From: UBA2773 sp964458715 | GTDB taxonomy: Bacteria > Patescibacteriota > Minisyncoccia > Moranbacterales > DUUL01 | Reading direction: 5' to 3' | Length of the DNA: 9,877 bases | NCBI GenBank assembly: GCA_964458715.1 | Contig: CAYWJP010000028.1 | Coordinates: 1-9,877 of the forward strand | Notes under the pieces: generated by a model | Databases searched by the model: none | What the model was told of the DNA's origin: nothing | The model's input: only the letters and a program-made list of their open reading frames with translations | Position numbers and translations under genes: made by a program | Part shown: one piece after another, positions 1-7,200 of the stretch | How positions within the stretch are numbered: the first letter of the stretch is position 1 | Layout of the letters: each line of letters opens with the position of its first letter

Positions 1-84
1 AACTTAGTTGCATTTTTTAAATTTTGTCTAAAATGTGAGTGAACTTATTCAATAACAAATTAAATACTTAAACTAAAAAATTAA

Positions 85-118
85 AGAGGCCTTAAACGTT
101 ACTGCGTTCAAAGCCTCT
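85..118 (-). terminator. Rho-independent terminator of the purB-family gene
   Basis: A 14-base-pair stem (arms 85-98 and 105-118, two G-U pairs when read on the minus strand) closes a 6-base loop. On the minus strand it is followed by TTAATTTTTT (84 down to 75). It starts 12 bases past the stop codon of the minus-strand gene, as expected for an intrinsic terminator. On the plus strand the stem is followed by a pyrimidine run with six T (about 121-132), so it may also stop a plus-strand transcript arriving from left of the window. Bases 1-84 hold no feature I can support. Confidence 0.88.
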
Positions 119-130
119 ACTCTTCCTTTT

Positions 131-1708
131 TTAGATTTTTACTTGTTGGCACAAATCGTCATAGCAATTAAATGCCAACTTATTTCTATCAAGAACCCGC
201 TCGGCTGTCGACTCGGCTGGACCAACCAATGTGACAAAATCAGTTAATTTTAATAACTGATCTTTCGTCGCTTCATCCAAATTCAAATTATTCATGATGC
301 CTTTCAGTCCGGATTTGAATTCAGCATCATTAGCATAATTTCCATCGGAATTAATGGAAATTCCCTGAATCAAACGATAAGCGTCATCCTTAACCCGATT
401 GGCTTTCAAAAAAGTTTGAAGGGCACTTCCGCACATTCCCGGATATTTTTTGAGGCATTCATTAATGTTCCATTCACTAGGAACGCATTTTTTAATTTCG
501 CTAGCAATTCTAGCGATACCGATAAAAGCCGGCATAAAATCACCGCCTATAGCTCTCATTAAATACGATCTGGCCATATTCCCTTGATGAGGGTATTTCT
601 GCAATTTAGATGCCAAAAATCTCAAATTGTTTTGGGTTTTTTCAATCATCACAATTCCGCCTTCAATACCCCACAAATTGGTTTTTCCAGGCATAATTGA
701 AGAACCTTTTTCGCCGGCTTTTTTCAGTTTCACAAATAACTGTCCTGGACAACTCACCAAATCGCAAAAATCGTTGGCAAACTTAATAATTTGTTCCAAG
801 ACATTACAAATTATACCAAGAATGAAAGCCTCCATGACATACGGACTGCATTGATCAGTCATTTCATGATAATGCAGACCCAGATCCTCAACAAACCGAC
901 GAGCAAAAAACTGCCAATTTAAGTAGGGATAAGCTGCATAATGGCAAGTTAAATTTCCAACTGCCCCACCCATTTTGCCTGAAAAAGGCTGAAATTCACC
1001 ATTCTTTTTAATCAATTTTTCCAATGAGGTCGCTGTAGCATCCGAGCGAACTGCGATAATTTTTTTGTGAGTAGTCGGTTCTGCTGCCTGCTTGTGGGTC
1101 AACCCTGGCAAAATCAAAGAGTCTTGACTAAACTCGATCATGGAACGCCAGAAATTCAATACCACAGGAATAAAATGTCGATAAACCAGATTATTTCCCA
1201 TAAGACCAGTAACATTGCCGATTACATCTTCAGAGGTAGCTGCAAAATGCACTCCCTCAATAGAATTAATCAAACTGGGAATTTCTCTGGCAATTTTCAA
1301 TTTAATAAAATCGCCGGCGGCTGCCGTGTCATGTCCCGTAAATTTTTCAATCAACTGAGCTCGAACAATATCTTCCAGATAAAGCCCAATTTTTCTCAAA
1401 TTTCTCTCTTCTTCTTCCATTACATGCTCAACAATGGCTCCCAAAACGGCATTTTCATCAAAAAATATGCCCAGAGCGATGTAATACTCAGTCATTACCC
1501 GAAACCGTAATTTTCCATAGGCTGCTCCAGAAGTGACATTCTCTAAAAATTTTACATGCTTCCGATACCTGCCTAATTCCGGAATTGGTGAAAGCAGTTC
1601 GGAAATATCTTCCTCGCTGACTTCCAACGTAAATAATGCTTCTAGCCCCGAAAAATCCTTACCATAACCGTCTATCATTGCTTGAACAATTAAATTGTCT
1701 TCTGCCAT
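131..1708 (-). CDS. purB: Adenylosuccinate lyase family protein (PurB-like), divergent
   Basis: This is a 525-residue member of the fumarase/aspartase superfamily. Adenylosuccinate lyase releases fumarate from SAICAR and from adenylosuccinate in purine synthesis, in the cytosol. It matches the E. coli-type PurB layout throughout: GRY (Arg47), GHD (His126-Asp127), HFAATSED (about 154-161), THKQAAEPTT with the general acid/base His205, GGAVGN (about 247-252), the signature loop GSSIMPGKTN (335-344), and a C-terminal helical domain with LQTFLK. Start: ATG at 1708, eight bases after GGGAGG. An in-frame ATG at 1738 lies upstream of that site and is unlikely. It is longer than E. coli PurB (456 residues, from memory). 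Oddities: the loop has PGKTNL where PHKVNP is usual, and the position equivalent to E. coli Arg329 (in QRDLTDS) is Gly376, while the following Ser381 and Arg385 are kept. A few sampled lines suggest higher G+C than dnaE. Family assignment is firm; exact substrate is less so. Confidence 0.85.
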   Translation of the reverse strand: MAEDNLIVQAMIDGYGKDFSGLEALFTLEVSEEDISELLSPIPELGRYRKHVKFLENVTSGAAYGKLRFRVMTEYYIALGIFFDENAVLGAIVEHVMEEEERNLRKIGLYLEDIVRAQLIEKFTGHDTAAAGDFIKLKIAREIPSLINSIEGVHFAATSEDVIGNVTGLMGNNLVYRHFIPVVLNFWRSMIEFSQDSLILPGLTHKQAAEPTTHKKIIAVRSDATATSLEKLIKKNGEFQPFSGKMGGAVGNLTCHYAAYPYLNWQFFARRFVEDLGLHYHEMTDQCSPYVMEAFILGIICNVLEQIIKFANDFCDLVSCPGQLFVKLKKAGEKGSSIMPGKTNLWGIEGGIVMIEKTQNNLRFLASKLQKYPHQGNMARSYLMRAIGGDFMPAFIGIARIASEIKKCVPSEWNINECLKKYPGMCGSALQTFLKANRVKDDAYRLIQGISINSDGNYANDAEFKSGLKGIMNNLNLDEATKDQLLKLTDFVTLVGPAESTAERVLDRNKLAFNCYDDLCQQVKI

Positions 1709-1714
1709 TTTACT

Positions 1715-1722
1715 TTCCTCCC
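1715..1722 (-). promoter_or_regulatory. Strong Shine-Dalgarno site of the purB-family gene
   Basis: Read on the minus strand, GGGAGGAA lies eight bases before the ATG at 1708 and fixes that start over the upstream ATG at 1738. It is the only strong Shine-Dalgarno sequence I find in front of a protein gene in this window. Confidence 0.82.
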
Positions 1723-1767
1723 TCTTTGATATATTCAATCAAAATTACCTATTTTTTCAAAAAACTA

Positions 1768-1784
1768 TCTTGCCTTTAGCAAGA
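1768..1784 (-). promoter_or_regulatory. Leader hairpin plus T-run upstream of the purB-family gene
   Basis: TCTTGC and GCAAGA form a 6-base-pair stem with a 5-base loop. On the minus strand it is followed by TAG and then six T (1764 down to 1759), all within the 5' leader. If transcription starts near 1782, as the promoter suggests, the hairpin sits at the very 5' end and could protect the mRNA. If a promoter lies further upstream it could act as a weak attenuator. The stem is short and the T-run is offset, so a regulatory role is only a possibility. Confidence 0.35.
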
Positions 1785-1788
1785 CTAG

Positions 1789-1816
1789 ATAATAACACAC
1801 TATTTTATTTTGTTAA
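1789..1816 (-). promoter_or_regulatory. Sigma-70-type promoter of the purB-family gene
   Basis: On the minus strand TTAACA (1816-1811) and TATTAT (1794-1789) are separated by 16 bases. Each hexamer differs from consensus at one position. The predicted start near 1782 gives a leader of about 75 bases. This is a consensus match only. Confidence 0.55.
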
Positions 1817-1865
1817 AGCTTTAAACAGAAAATCAGTCAATAAATAACTGACTATCAATAATTAC

Positions 1866-1877
1866 AACGTATACGTT
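1866..1877. promoter_or_regulatory. Perfect 12-base palindrome, possible protein-binding site
   Basis: AACGTATACGTT is a perfect palindrome in an otherwise unstructured AT-rich stretch about 50 bases upstream of the purB -35 box. Such a dyad can be an operator half-site pair, but a chance occurrence cannot be excluded and no second copy is seen nearby. Confidence 0.25.
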
Positions 1878-1921
1878 AGTAAATTTTGAATTTGCAATAG
1901 AAAAATAATCTTAATCAGAAA

Positions 1922-2040
1922 TCCTAGTGGACGACTAGGGGGAATCTCCCTCGCTCCGACTCGGGCACCTGGGAGCTACACACCAAAAGCTCACTAGTTC
2001 GCTTCCTCTCGCTCCCTCCGATTCCCTAAGTGCCCCACTA
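1922..2040. repeat. G+C-rich imperfect palindromic element with tRNA-3'-end-like arms
   Basis: Three nested inverted pairs share one centre near 1982-1983: TAGTGG (1925-1930) with CCACTA (2035-2040), TAGGGGGAATC (1936-1946) with GATTCCCTA (2020-2028), and GAGCT (1973-1977) with AGCTC (1988-1992). CTCGCTCC also recurs as a direct repeat at 1950-1957 and 2008-2015. Bases 1931-2040 are 59% G+C by count, against 22% in 1861-1920. The left arm (1928-1946) and the inverted right arm (2037-2019) both resemble the complement of the tRNA-His 3' end at 2077-2097. I find no open reading frame in it. It could be a non-autonomous mobile element, a decayed tRNA-associated repeat or a structured RNA; the sequence alone does not decide. 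Confidence 0.6.
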
Positions 2041-2077
2041 ACAAGAAAAAACCCAGATGGGGTAATTTTTTCTTGTT
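2040..2077 (-). terminator. Intrinsic terminator of tRNA-His
   Basis: AACAAGAAAAAA (2040-2051) pairs with TTTTTTCTTGTT (2066-2077), and an inner CCC/GGG pair (2052-2054 with 2060-2062) extends the stem past a small bulge. On the minus strand the T-run TTTTTT lies in the descending arm, immediately after the tRNA CCA end. The stem touches the encoded CCA, so the terminator abuts the mature 3' end. Confidence 0.75.
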
Positions 2078-2151
2078 GGGGCGACTAGAGGGAATCGAAC
2101 CCTCGTGGCTGGTTCCACAAACCAGAGTTCTACCATTGAACTATAGTCGCC
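2077..2151 (-). tRNA. tRNA-His (GTG anticodon), CCA encoded
   Basis: On the minus strand the cloverleaf is complete. G-1 (2151) pairs with C73 (2080), as in histidine tRNAs. The acceptor GCGACTA pairs with TAGTCGC. The D stem GTTC/GAAC has a 7-base loop containing GG. The anticodon stem is CTGGT/ACCAG, with loop TTGTGGA and anticodon GTG (2118-2116). A 4-base variable region is followed by T stem GAGGG/CCCTC with loop TTCGATT. CCA follows directly at 2079-2077, so the end is encoded. The anticodon together with the extra G-1:C73 pair makes the histidine identity secure. The gene stands alone and runs into its own terminator. Confidence 0.97.
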
Positions 2152-2240
2152 ATGTACATTAGCTAAAAGCTTGTAAAGTCAAAAGCCTGAAAGTCTTTTA
2201 ACAAATTAATTCTCAAATACCAAATTACTCTATCATATAT

Positions 2241-2270
2241 TTGGAATAATTTCAAGAGATGTGGTACAAT
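2241..2270 (+). promoter_or_regulatory. Promoter of the ferredoxin gene, extended -10
   Basis: TTGGAA (2241-2246) and TACAAT (2265-2270) are 18 bases apart, and TGG precedes the -10 box, giving an extended -10 motif. The start would fall near 2277, leaving a leader of about 24 bases without a clear Shine-Dalgarno sequence. Confidence 0.55.
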
Positions 2271-2300
2271 AGATTAAGTAGTAAGAATTAATATAAAAAA

Positions 2301-2486
2301 ATGGACGTAATAATAAATCAAGATACTTGTATTGGTTGTGGTAGATGCACTGAAATTTGTCCTAAAGCTTTTAAATTAAACACCGATACCATGAAGGCTG
2401 AAACTATTCCTGGTGATGATTTGAAATGTGCCGATAAAGCCGCCAATCAATGCCCTACAGACTCAATAACTGTTCACAACAACTAA
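2301..2486 (+). CDS. Single-cluster [4Fe-4S] ferredoxin, Thermotoga type
   Basis: A 61-residue cytosolic electron carrier. Residues 10-21 hold CIGCGRCTEICP, giving cluster ligands Cys10, Cys13 and Cys16; the fourth ligand is Cys51 in QCPTDSI. Cys20 and Cys43 occupy the places where the Thermotoga maritima ferredoxin has a disulfide, and the cysteine positions match that protein as I recall it. There is no second CxxCxxC motif, so one cluster is expected, not two. The ATG at 2301 follows an A-run with no Shine-Dalgarno sequence. It has its own promoter and terminator, with no oxidoreductase partner next to it, so its redox partner is unknown. The family is clear; the pathway it serves cannot be read from here. 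Confidence 0.93.
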   Translation: MDVIINQDTCIGCGRCTEICPKAFKLNTDTMKAETIPGDDLKCADKAANQCPTDSITVHNN

Positions 2487-2509
2487 TCTATTCGCAAGAA
2501 AATACTTTT

Positions 2510-2538
2510 AAAAAATCAAGAATTATTCTTGATTTTTT
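2510..2538. terminator. Bidirectional terminator shared by ferredoxin and gpmI
   Basis: AAAAAATCAAGAA (2510-2522) and its exact complement TTCTTGATTTTTT (2526-2538) form a perfect 13-base-pair stem with a 3-base loop. The A-run on one side and T-run on the other make it work in both directions. It lies 23 bases after the ferredoxin stop and 3 bases after the gpmI stop, so one hairpin serves both convergent genes. Confidence 0.88.
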
Positions 2539-2541
2539 CTA

Positions 2542-4149
2542 TTATTCAAAAAGCTCTCCTTTAAACAAAGGCATTAAACTTTCGCCAGTCATATTATTTG
2601 ATTTTTTCATTCCTAATAAATCTAAAACAGTCGGTGCAATATCAGATAAAAAACCTCCAATCTCAAAATTAGCTATTTTTTCAGCTTCACTTTTAGCTTT
2701 CTTTTGATAATTATCAGAAGATACTAGCCAGCAAGGAACTGGATTATTAGAGTGCTCTGTGTCATTTTCTCCTGTAGCTAAATTTACCATTTCTTCAACG
2801 TTACCATGATCAGCAGTCACAATTAAAGTTCCCTTTAAAGTTAAAGTTTTATCAATTAGCTCCCCAAGACATTTATCAGTGAACTCCACGGCTTTAATTC
2901 CCGCTTTAAGATCGCCAGTATGACCTACCATATCAGGATTAGCGTAATTAACTAAAATAAAATCTGGATAATTATCCCCTTCTAATACCTCGATTATTTT
3001 ATCCGTAACTTCTTGCGCACTCATTTCTGGAAGCTTGTCATAAGAAGGCACTTTTTTCGATAAAATATGAATTTTTTCTTCGTTTTTGTAATCAACCATT
3101 ATTCCTCCGTCAAAAAAATAAGTAACATGTGCAAATTTTTCCGTTTCAGCAATTCTCAGTTGACTTAATTTAGCTTTTTCGATTTCTTCTCCTACTCTAG
3201 AAGTAATTTCTTGAGAAACAAAAATAATATCCAATGGCAATTTTATTCCATAGTCCGTAAAACAAACCACTTTTACTCCTTTAATTGGTTTAGCCTTCTT
3301 AAAACTGTTAAAATCGGGTGAAGCAAGGGCTTTAACAATTTGTTTAGCTCGATCTTTTCTAAAATTAAAACAGAGGAAAACATCATTCTTTTCTATTTTT
3401 GCTACAGGTACACCCTCGGTTTTTTCTATAACAGTTGGCTCAATAAATTCATCCGTAATATTTTTCTTATATCGATCTTTGATTACAGCTAAAGGTGTTT
3501 TAGCTTTTAAACCCTTTCCGTAAACCATAGCATCATAAGCCCTTTCGATTCGATCCCAATTTTGACTTCTGTCCATTGGATAATACCGCCCACTAACAGT
3601 AGCGATCTCTCCAACTCCAATCTGTTTAATTTTATTCAACAAATCGGCTAAAAACACCTGAGCACTTTGAGGAGCGGTGTCCCGACCATCAGCAATAAAA
3701 TGAATATAAACTTCCTTAAAATTATTAGCTTTCATAACTTCCAACAAAGCAAACAAATGCTCAATGTGCGAATGGACTCCTCCATCACTGGCTAAACCAA
3801 ATAAATGAATTTTAGATTTATTTTTCTTGGCAAATTCGATTGCCCTCACGATTGTTTCATTTTTGAAAAAACTTTCATCTTGAATAGCCATATTAATAAT
3901 AGGTAATTTTTGATAAATAACCTGACCAGTCCCCATGGCTTGATGACCAACTTCAGAATTTCCAACTACTCCCCAAGGCAATCCTACGGCAATTCCAGAG
4001 GCCTGAAGATAAGTTTTGGGATAATAATCATCTAATTTATTGATTGTTGGTAATTTAGCTTTAGAGATTGGATTCCCTCGAGTTTCAGTAGTTTCCCCCC
4101 AACCGTCTAAAATACACAATATCAGTGGTCCTTTTTTGTTTTTTGTCAT
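2542..4149 (-). CDS. gpmI: 2,3-bisphosphoglycerate-independent phosphoglycerate mutase
   Basis: A 535-residue cytosolic enzyme interconverting 3- and 2-phosphoglycerate in glycolysis and gluconeogenesis, of the two-manganese alkaline phosphatase superfamily. Visible motifs in order: LDGWGE with metal ligand Asp15, VGNSEVGH with the phosphoserine Ser65, DGGVHSH with His126, ADGRDT (Asp154, Arg156, Asp157), SGRYYPMDR (Arg188, Arg194), FNFRKDRAKQ (Arg264, Arg267), ETEKFAHVTYFF (Lys338), NYANPDMVGHTGD (Asp406, His410), TADHGN (Asp447, His448) and EHSNNPVP (His466). All expected metal and substrate residues appear present. Length is slightly above the usual 510-515. ATG at 4149 is chosen because the family begins just before the LDGWG strand; only a weak CGGA precedes it. 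It is monocistronic, diverges from dnaE and converges on the ferredoxin gene. Confidence 0.97.
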   Translation of the reverse strand: MTKNKKGPLILCILDGWGETTETRGNPISKAKLPTINKLDDYYPKTYLQASGIAVGLPWGVVGNSEVGHQAMGTGQVIYQKLPIINMAIQDESFFKNETIVRAIEFAKKNKSKIHLFGLASDGGVHSHIEHLFALLEVMKANNFKEVYIHFIADGRDTAPQSAQVFLADLLNKIKQIGVGEIATVSGRYYPMDRSQNWDRIERAYDAMVYGKGLKAKTPLAVIKDRYKKNITDEFIEPTVIEKTEGVPVAKIEKNDVFLCFNFRKDRAKQIVKALASPDFNSFKKAKPIKGVKVVCFTDYGIKLPLDIIFVSQEITSRVGEEIEKAKLSQLRIAETEKFAHVTYFFDGGIMVDYKNEEKIHILSKKVPSYDKLPEMSAQEVTDKIIEVLEGDNYPDFILVNYANPDMVGHTGDLKAGIKAVEFTDKCLGELIDKTLTLKGTLIVTADHGNVEEMVNLATGENDTEHSNNPVPCWLVSSDNYQKKAKSEAEKIANFEIGGFLSDIAPTVLDLLGMKKSNNMTGESLMPLFKGELFE

Positions 4150-4173
4150 TTTTTTCCGTTTGCTATTAAATTC

Positions 4174-4202
4174 ATTATAATCTACTTCATATAAAATTTT
4201 AA
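4174..4202 (-). promoter_or_regulatory. Promoter of gpmI
   Basis: On the minus strand a perfect TATAAT (4179-4174) is preceded, 17 bases upstream, by TTAAAA (4202-4197), which matches four of six consensus positions. The start would be near 4167, giving a short leader of about 20 bases. Confidence 0.6.
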
Positions 4203-4217
4203 CACGCCCAATTTTCT

Positions 4218-4246
4218 TTTACAATAAAATTGAATAATGATATCAT
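4218..4246 (+). promoter_or_regulatory. Promoter of dnaE with a palindrome over the -10 box
   Basis: TTTACA (4218-4223) and TATCAT (4241-4246) are 17 bases apart, each one mismatch from consensus. A perfect 12-base palindrome, AATGATATCATT (4236-4247), covers the -10 box, where a bound repressor would block transcription; in AT-rich DNA this may be chance. The -35 boxes of this and the divergent gpmI promoter are 15 bases apart, so the two could influence each other. Confidence 0.55.
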
Positions 4247-4292
4247 TTAAACGAGTTGATAAAAAATCACTAACAAAATAATCCCCCAAAGC

Positions 4293-7200
4293 GTGAATAA
4301 AAAATTCACTCATTTACATGTCCATACCCATTATAGCCTTTTAGATGGATTAGGAAAAATCGATGACCTCCTAGAACGAGCTAAAAGTTTTAATATGGAT
4401 TCTTTAGCGATTACTGATCATGGAACCATGTACGGAGTAATCGAATTTTATCAAAAAGCTAAAAAAGCTGGCATTAAGCCAATTATTGGTTGTGAATTTT
4501 ATCTGGCACCCAATGGGCTAGAAAACAAACGCCCCCGAGTTGACGAGGACCGTTTTCATTTAATTCTGTTAGCCAAAAATAATCAAGGTTATCAAAATTT
4601 GATGAAATTAGTGACAGAAGCCCATCTTAAAGGTTTTTATTATAAACCTCGAATTGACCTCAAAATTTTAAAAAAATATTCAAAAGGTTTAATTGGTTGC
4701 AGCGGTTGCGTTCAAGGTCAAATCTCTCAATTAGTTATTGGAGGAAAAATCAAAGAAGCAACTAAAAAAGCCTTAGAGTATCAAGAAATTCTTGGTAAGG
4801 GAAATTATTATCTAGAACTTCAACATCTCCCTCAACTTGAAAAGCAAAATATTGCCAATAAAGGACTTATCGAAATTTCCAAAAAAACCGGAATTCCCTT
4901 GGTAGCCACCGCTGACGTTCATTATGTCAACGAAGACGATGGACATGTTCAAGATATTTTGATGTGCCTTCAAACTGGTAAAAAAATGAGTGACACCAAT
5001 CGTCTTTCAATGAAAGAATTTAAATTGCACCTAAGAAGTCCTGAAGAAATGTATGAAGCTTTTAAAGACACTCCTGAAGCTCTAAAAAATACCCAGAAAA
5101 TAGCCGACGCCTGTAATGTGGAAATTGAATTTGGTAATTACAAACTTCCAGAATACGAGGTACCCAAAAACTACACTCCTCAAACTTATCTAAGAAAACT
5201 TTGTGAGGAAGGAATGAAAAAACGTTACGATAAAAAAATTACCAAAGAACATTTAGAACGACTGGAATTTGAATTAAGTGTTATCGAAAAAATGGGATTT
5301 GCTGGCTATTTTTTGATTGTTCAAGACTTTGTTAATTGGGCCAAAAATAATGGGATTATCGTTGGACCAGGTCGAGGAAGTGCCGCTGGAAGTATTATCG
5401 CTTACCTAACTAATATCACTAACATTGATCCTATTGAATATAAATTATTATTCGAGCGATTTTTAAATCCTGATCGAATATCTCTACCTGATATCGATTT
5501 AGACTTTCCCGATGATCGTCGCGATGATGTTTTGGAATATGTTCGAAATAAATTTGGACAAGATCATGTTGCTCAAATTATTACCTTTGGAACTATGGCC
5601 GCTAAAGCCGCCATTCGAGATGCTGGACGAGTTTTAGATTTTGAATATTCTTATTGCGACAAACTTTCTAAAATGGTTCCCGCTTTTACTGGGCTTCAAG
5701 ATGCCTTAGAAAATACAACTGAACTAAAGAATGAATATAAAAATAATGAAGATGCTCGTCAAATTTTAGACGCCGCCATTCGATTAGAAGGTGTAGCGCG
5801 TCATGCCTCAGTTCATGCTTGTGGAGTAGTAATCACACCGAAACCAGTAGTAGAATATACACCTCTTCAATATATGACTGGAAAAGAAGATCAGGGAATG
5901 GTCACTCAATATAATGCTTCCTCCAAATCTTCTTATGTAGAAAAAATTGGATTAGTAAAAATGGATTTCTTGGGATTAAAAAATCTAACAATTATTCAAA
6001 ATGCACTTCGAATTATTAAAAAAACTACTGGAGACACAATCGACCTCGACACTCTTCCTCTTAAAGACAAAAAAACTTTTGAACTTTTACAACGCGGAGA
6101 CACCACAGGAGTTTTTCAATTAGAATCTTCTGGAATGAAACGCTATCTCAGAAAACTCAAACCAACTGTTTTCGAAGATATTATTGCGATGGTAGCTCTC
6201 TATCGACCTGGTCCAATGGAATGGATTCCAGATTTTATTGGCGGAAAACACGGCACAAAAAGAATTGAATATCTTCATCCTAAACTTAAGCCAATTTTAG
6301 AAAACACCTACGGAGTGGCTGTTTACCAAGAACAAGTTATGCAAATTTCTCGAGAATTAGCCGGTTTTACTCCGGGAGAAGCAGACGTTCTTCGAAAAGC
6401 CATGGGTAAAAAAATCCACGAAATGATTCAGGAACAAAAGAAAAAATTTATAGAAGGTTGTATGGAAAATAAAATTGCCAAAAAATTAGCTGAAAAAGTT
6501 TTTTCTTTCATTGAGCCTTTTGCTGGTTATGGTTTCAATCGATCTCACGCTGCTTGTTATGCTCTAATCGGCTATCAAACCGCTTATCTTAAAGCCCATT
6601 ACCCGGCTCAATTTATGGCCGCTTTAATGAACTCTGACAAAGATGATATTGATCGAATCGCTATCGAAATTGAAGAAACTCGTCAAATGGGAATTGAGGT
6701 ACTTGCCCCCAACATCAATGAAAGTTTCAATGCCTTTGCGGTTATTATGAATAACTTAGAAGCGATCGATAAAATTAGAAAAAAAGTTGAATCCAAAAAG
6801 AAAACTTTACCCAAAATTCGCTTTGGGCTAGAAGCAATAAAAGGTGTTGGCACAAATGTCGCTACTGAATTAATTAAAGAGCGTAAAAAAAATGGTCCTT
6901 TTCGAGACATTATCGAAATTGTAGAAAGAGTTCAATGTCGGGATTTGAATAAAAAGTCGTTAGAAGCTATGGGAAAATCAGGAGCACTAGATGATTTGAT
7001 AGAAAGAAATAAACTGGTTCAAAATATGGAAGTTATTTTGGACTACTCTAAACAATACCAAAAAACAGTCGCTTCTGGTCAAACTTCCCTGTTTGGAATA
7101 ACCGGTAAAAATCAGCCTTCTCTAGAAATTCCTAAAATTTCTCTTCAAACAATAGAAAAAGCCTCTGATCGAGTCAGGCTTTCTTGGGAAAAAGAACTTT

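Noticed and set aside
1..42. Possible C-terminal tail of a plus-strand gene (13 codons then TGA)
   Set aside because: Too short to judge, and the composition is not distinctive; the bidirectional-looking hairpin at 85-118 is compatible but not sufficient.
627..1510. Plus-strand open frames at 627-854 and 1067-1510
   Set aside because: They lie wholly within the purB-family gene on the other strand, have no family resemblance or start signal, and fit antisense shadows.
1922..2040. Second tRNA gene or tRNA pseudogene in the G+C-rich island
   Set aside because: Only the 3'-end-like arms match; no anticodon arm or D arm can be folded, so it is treated as a repeat and not as a tRNA.
2151..2176. 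Promoter for tRNA-His (TTGACT ... TAATGT on the minus strand)
   Set aside because: The spacing would place the start inside the mature tRNA, so this pair of hexamers is not a credible promoter.
2450..2707. Plus-strand open frame overlapping the ferredoxin end and gpmI
   Set aside because: It runs through the shared terminator and the antisense of gpmI; the translation is low complexity and has no recognisable domain.
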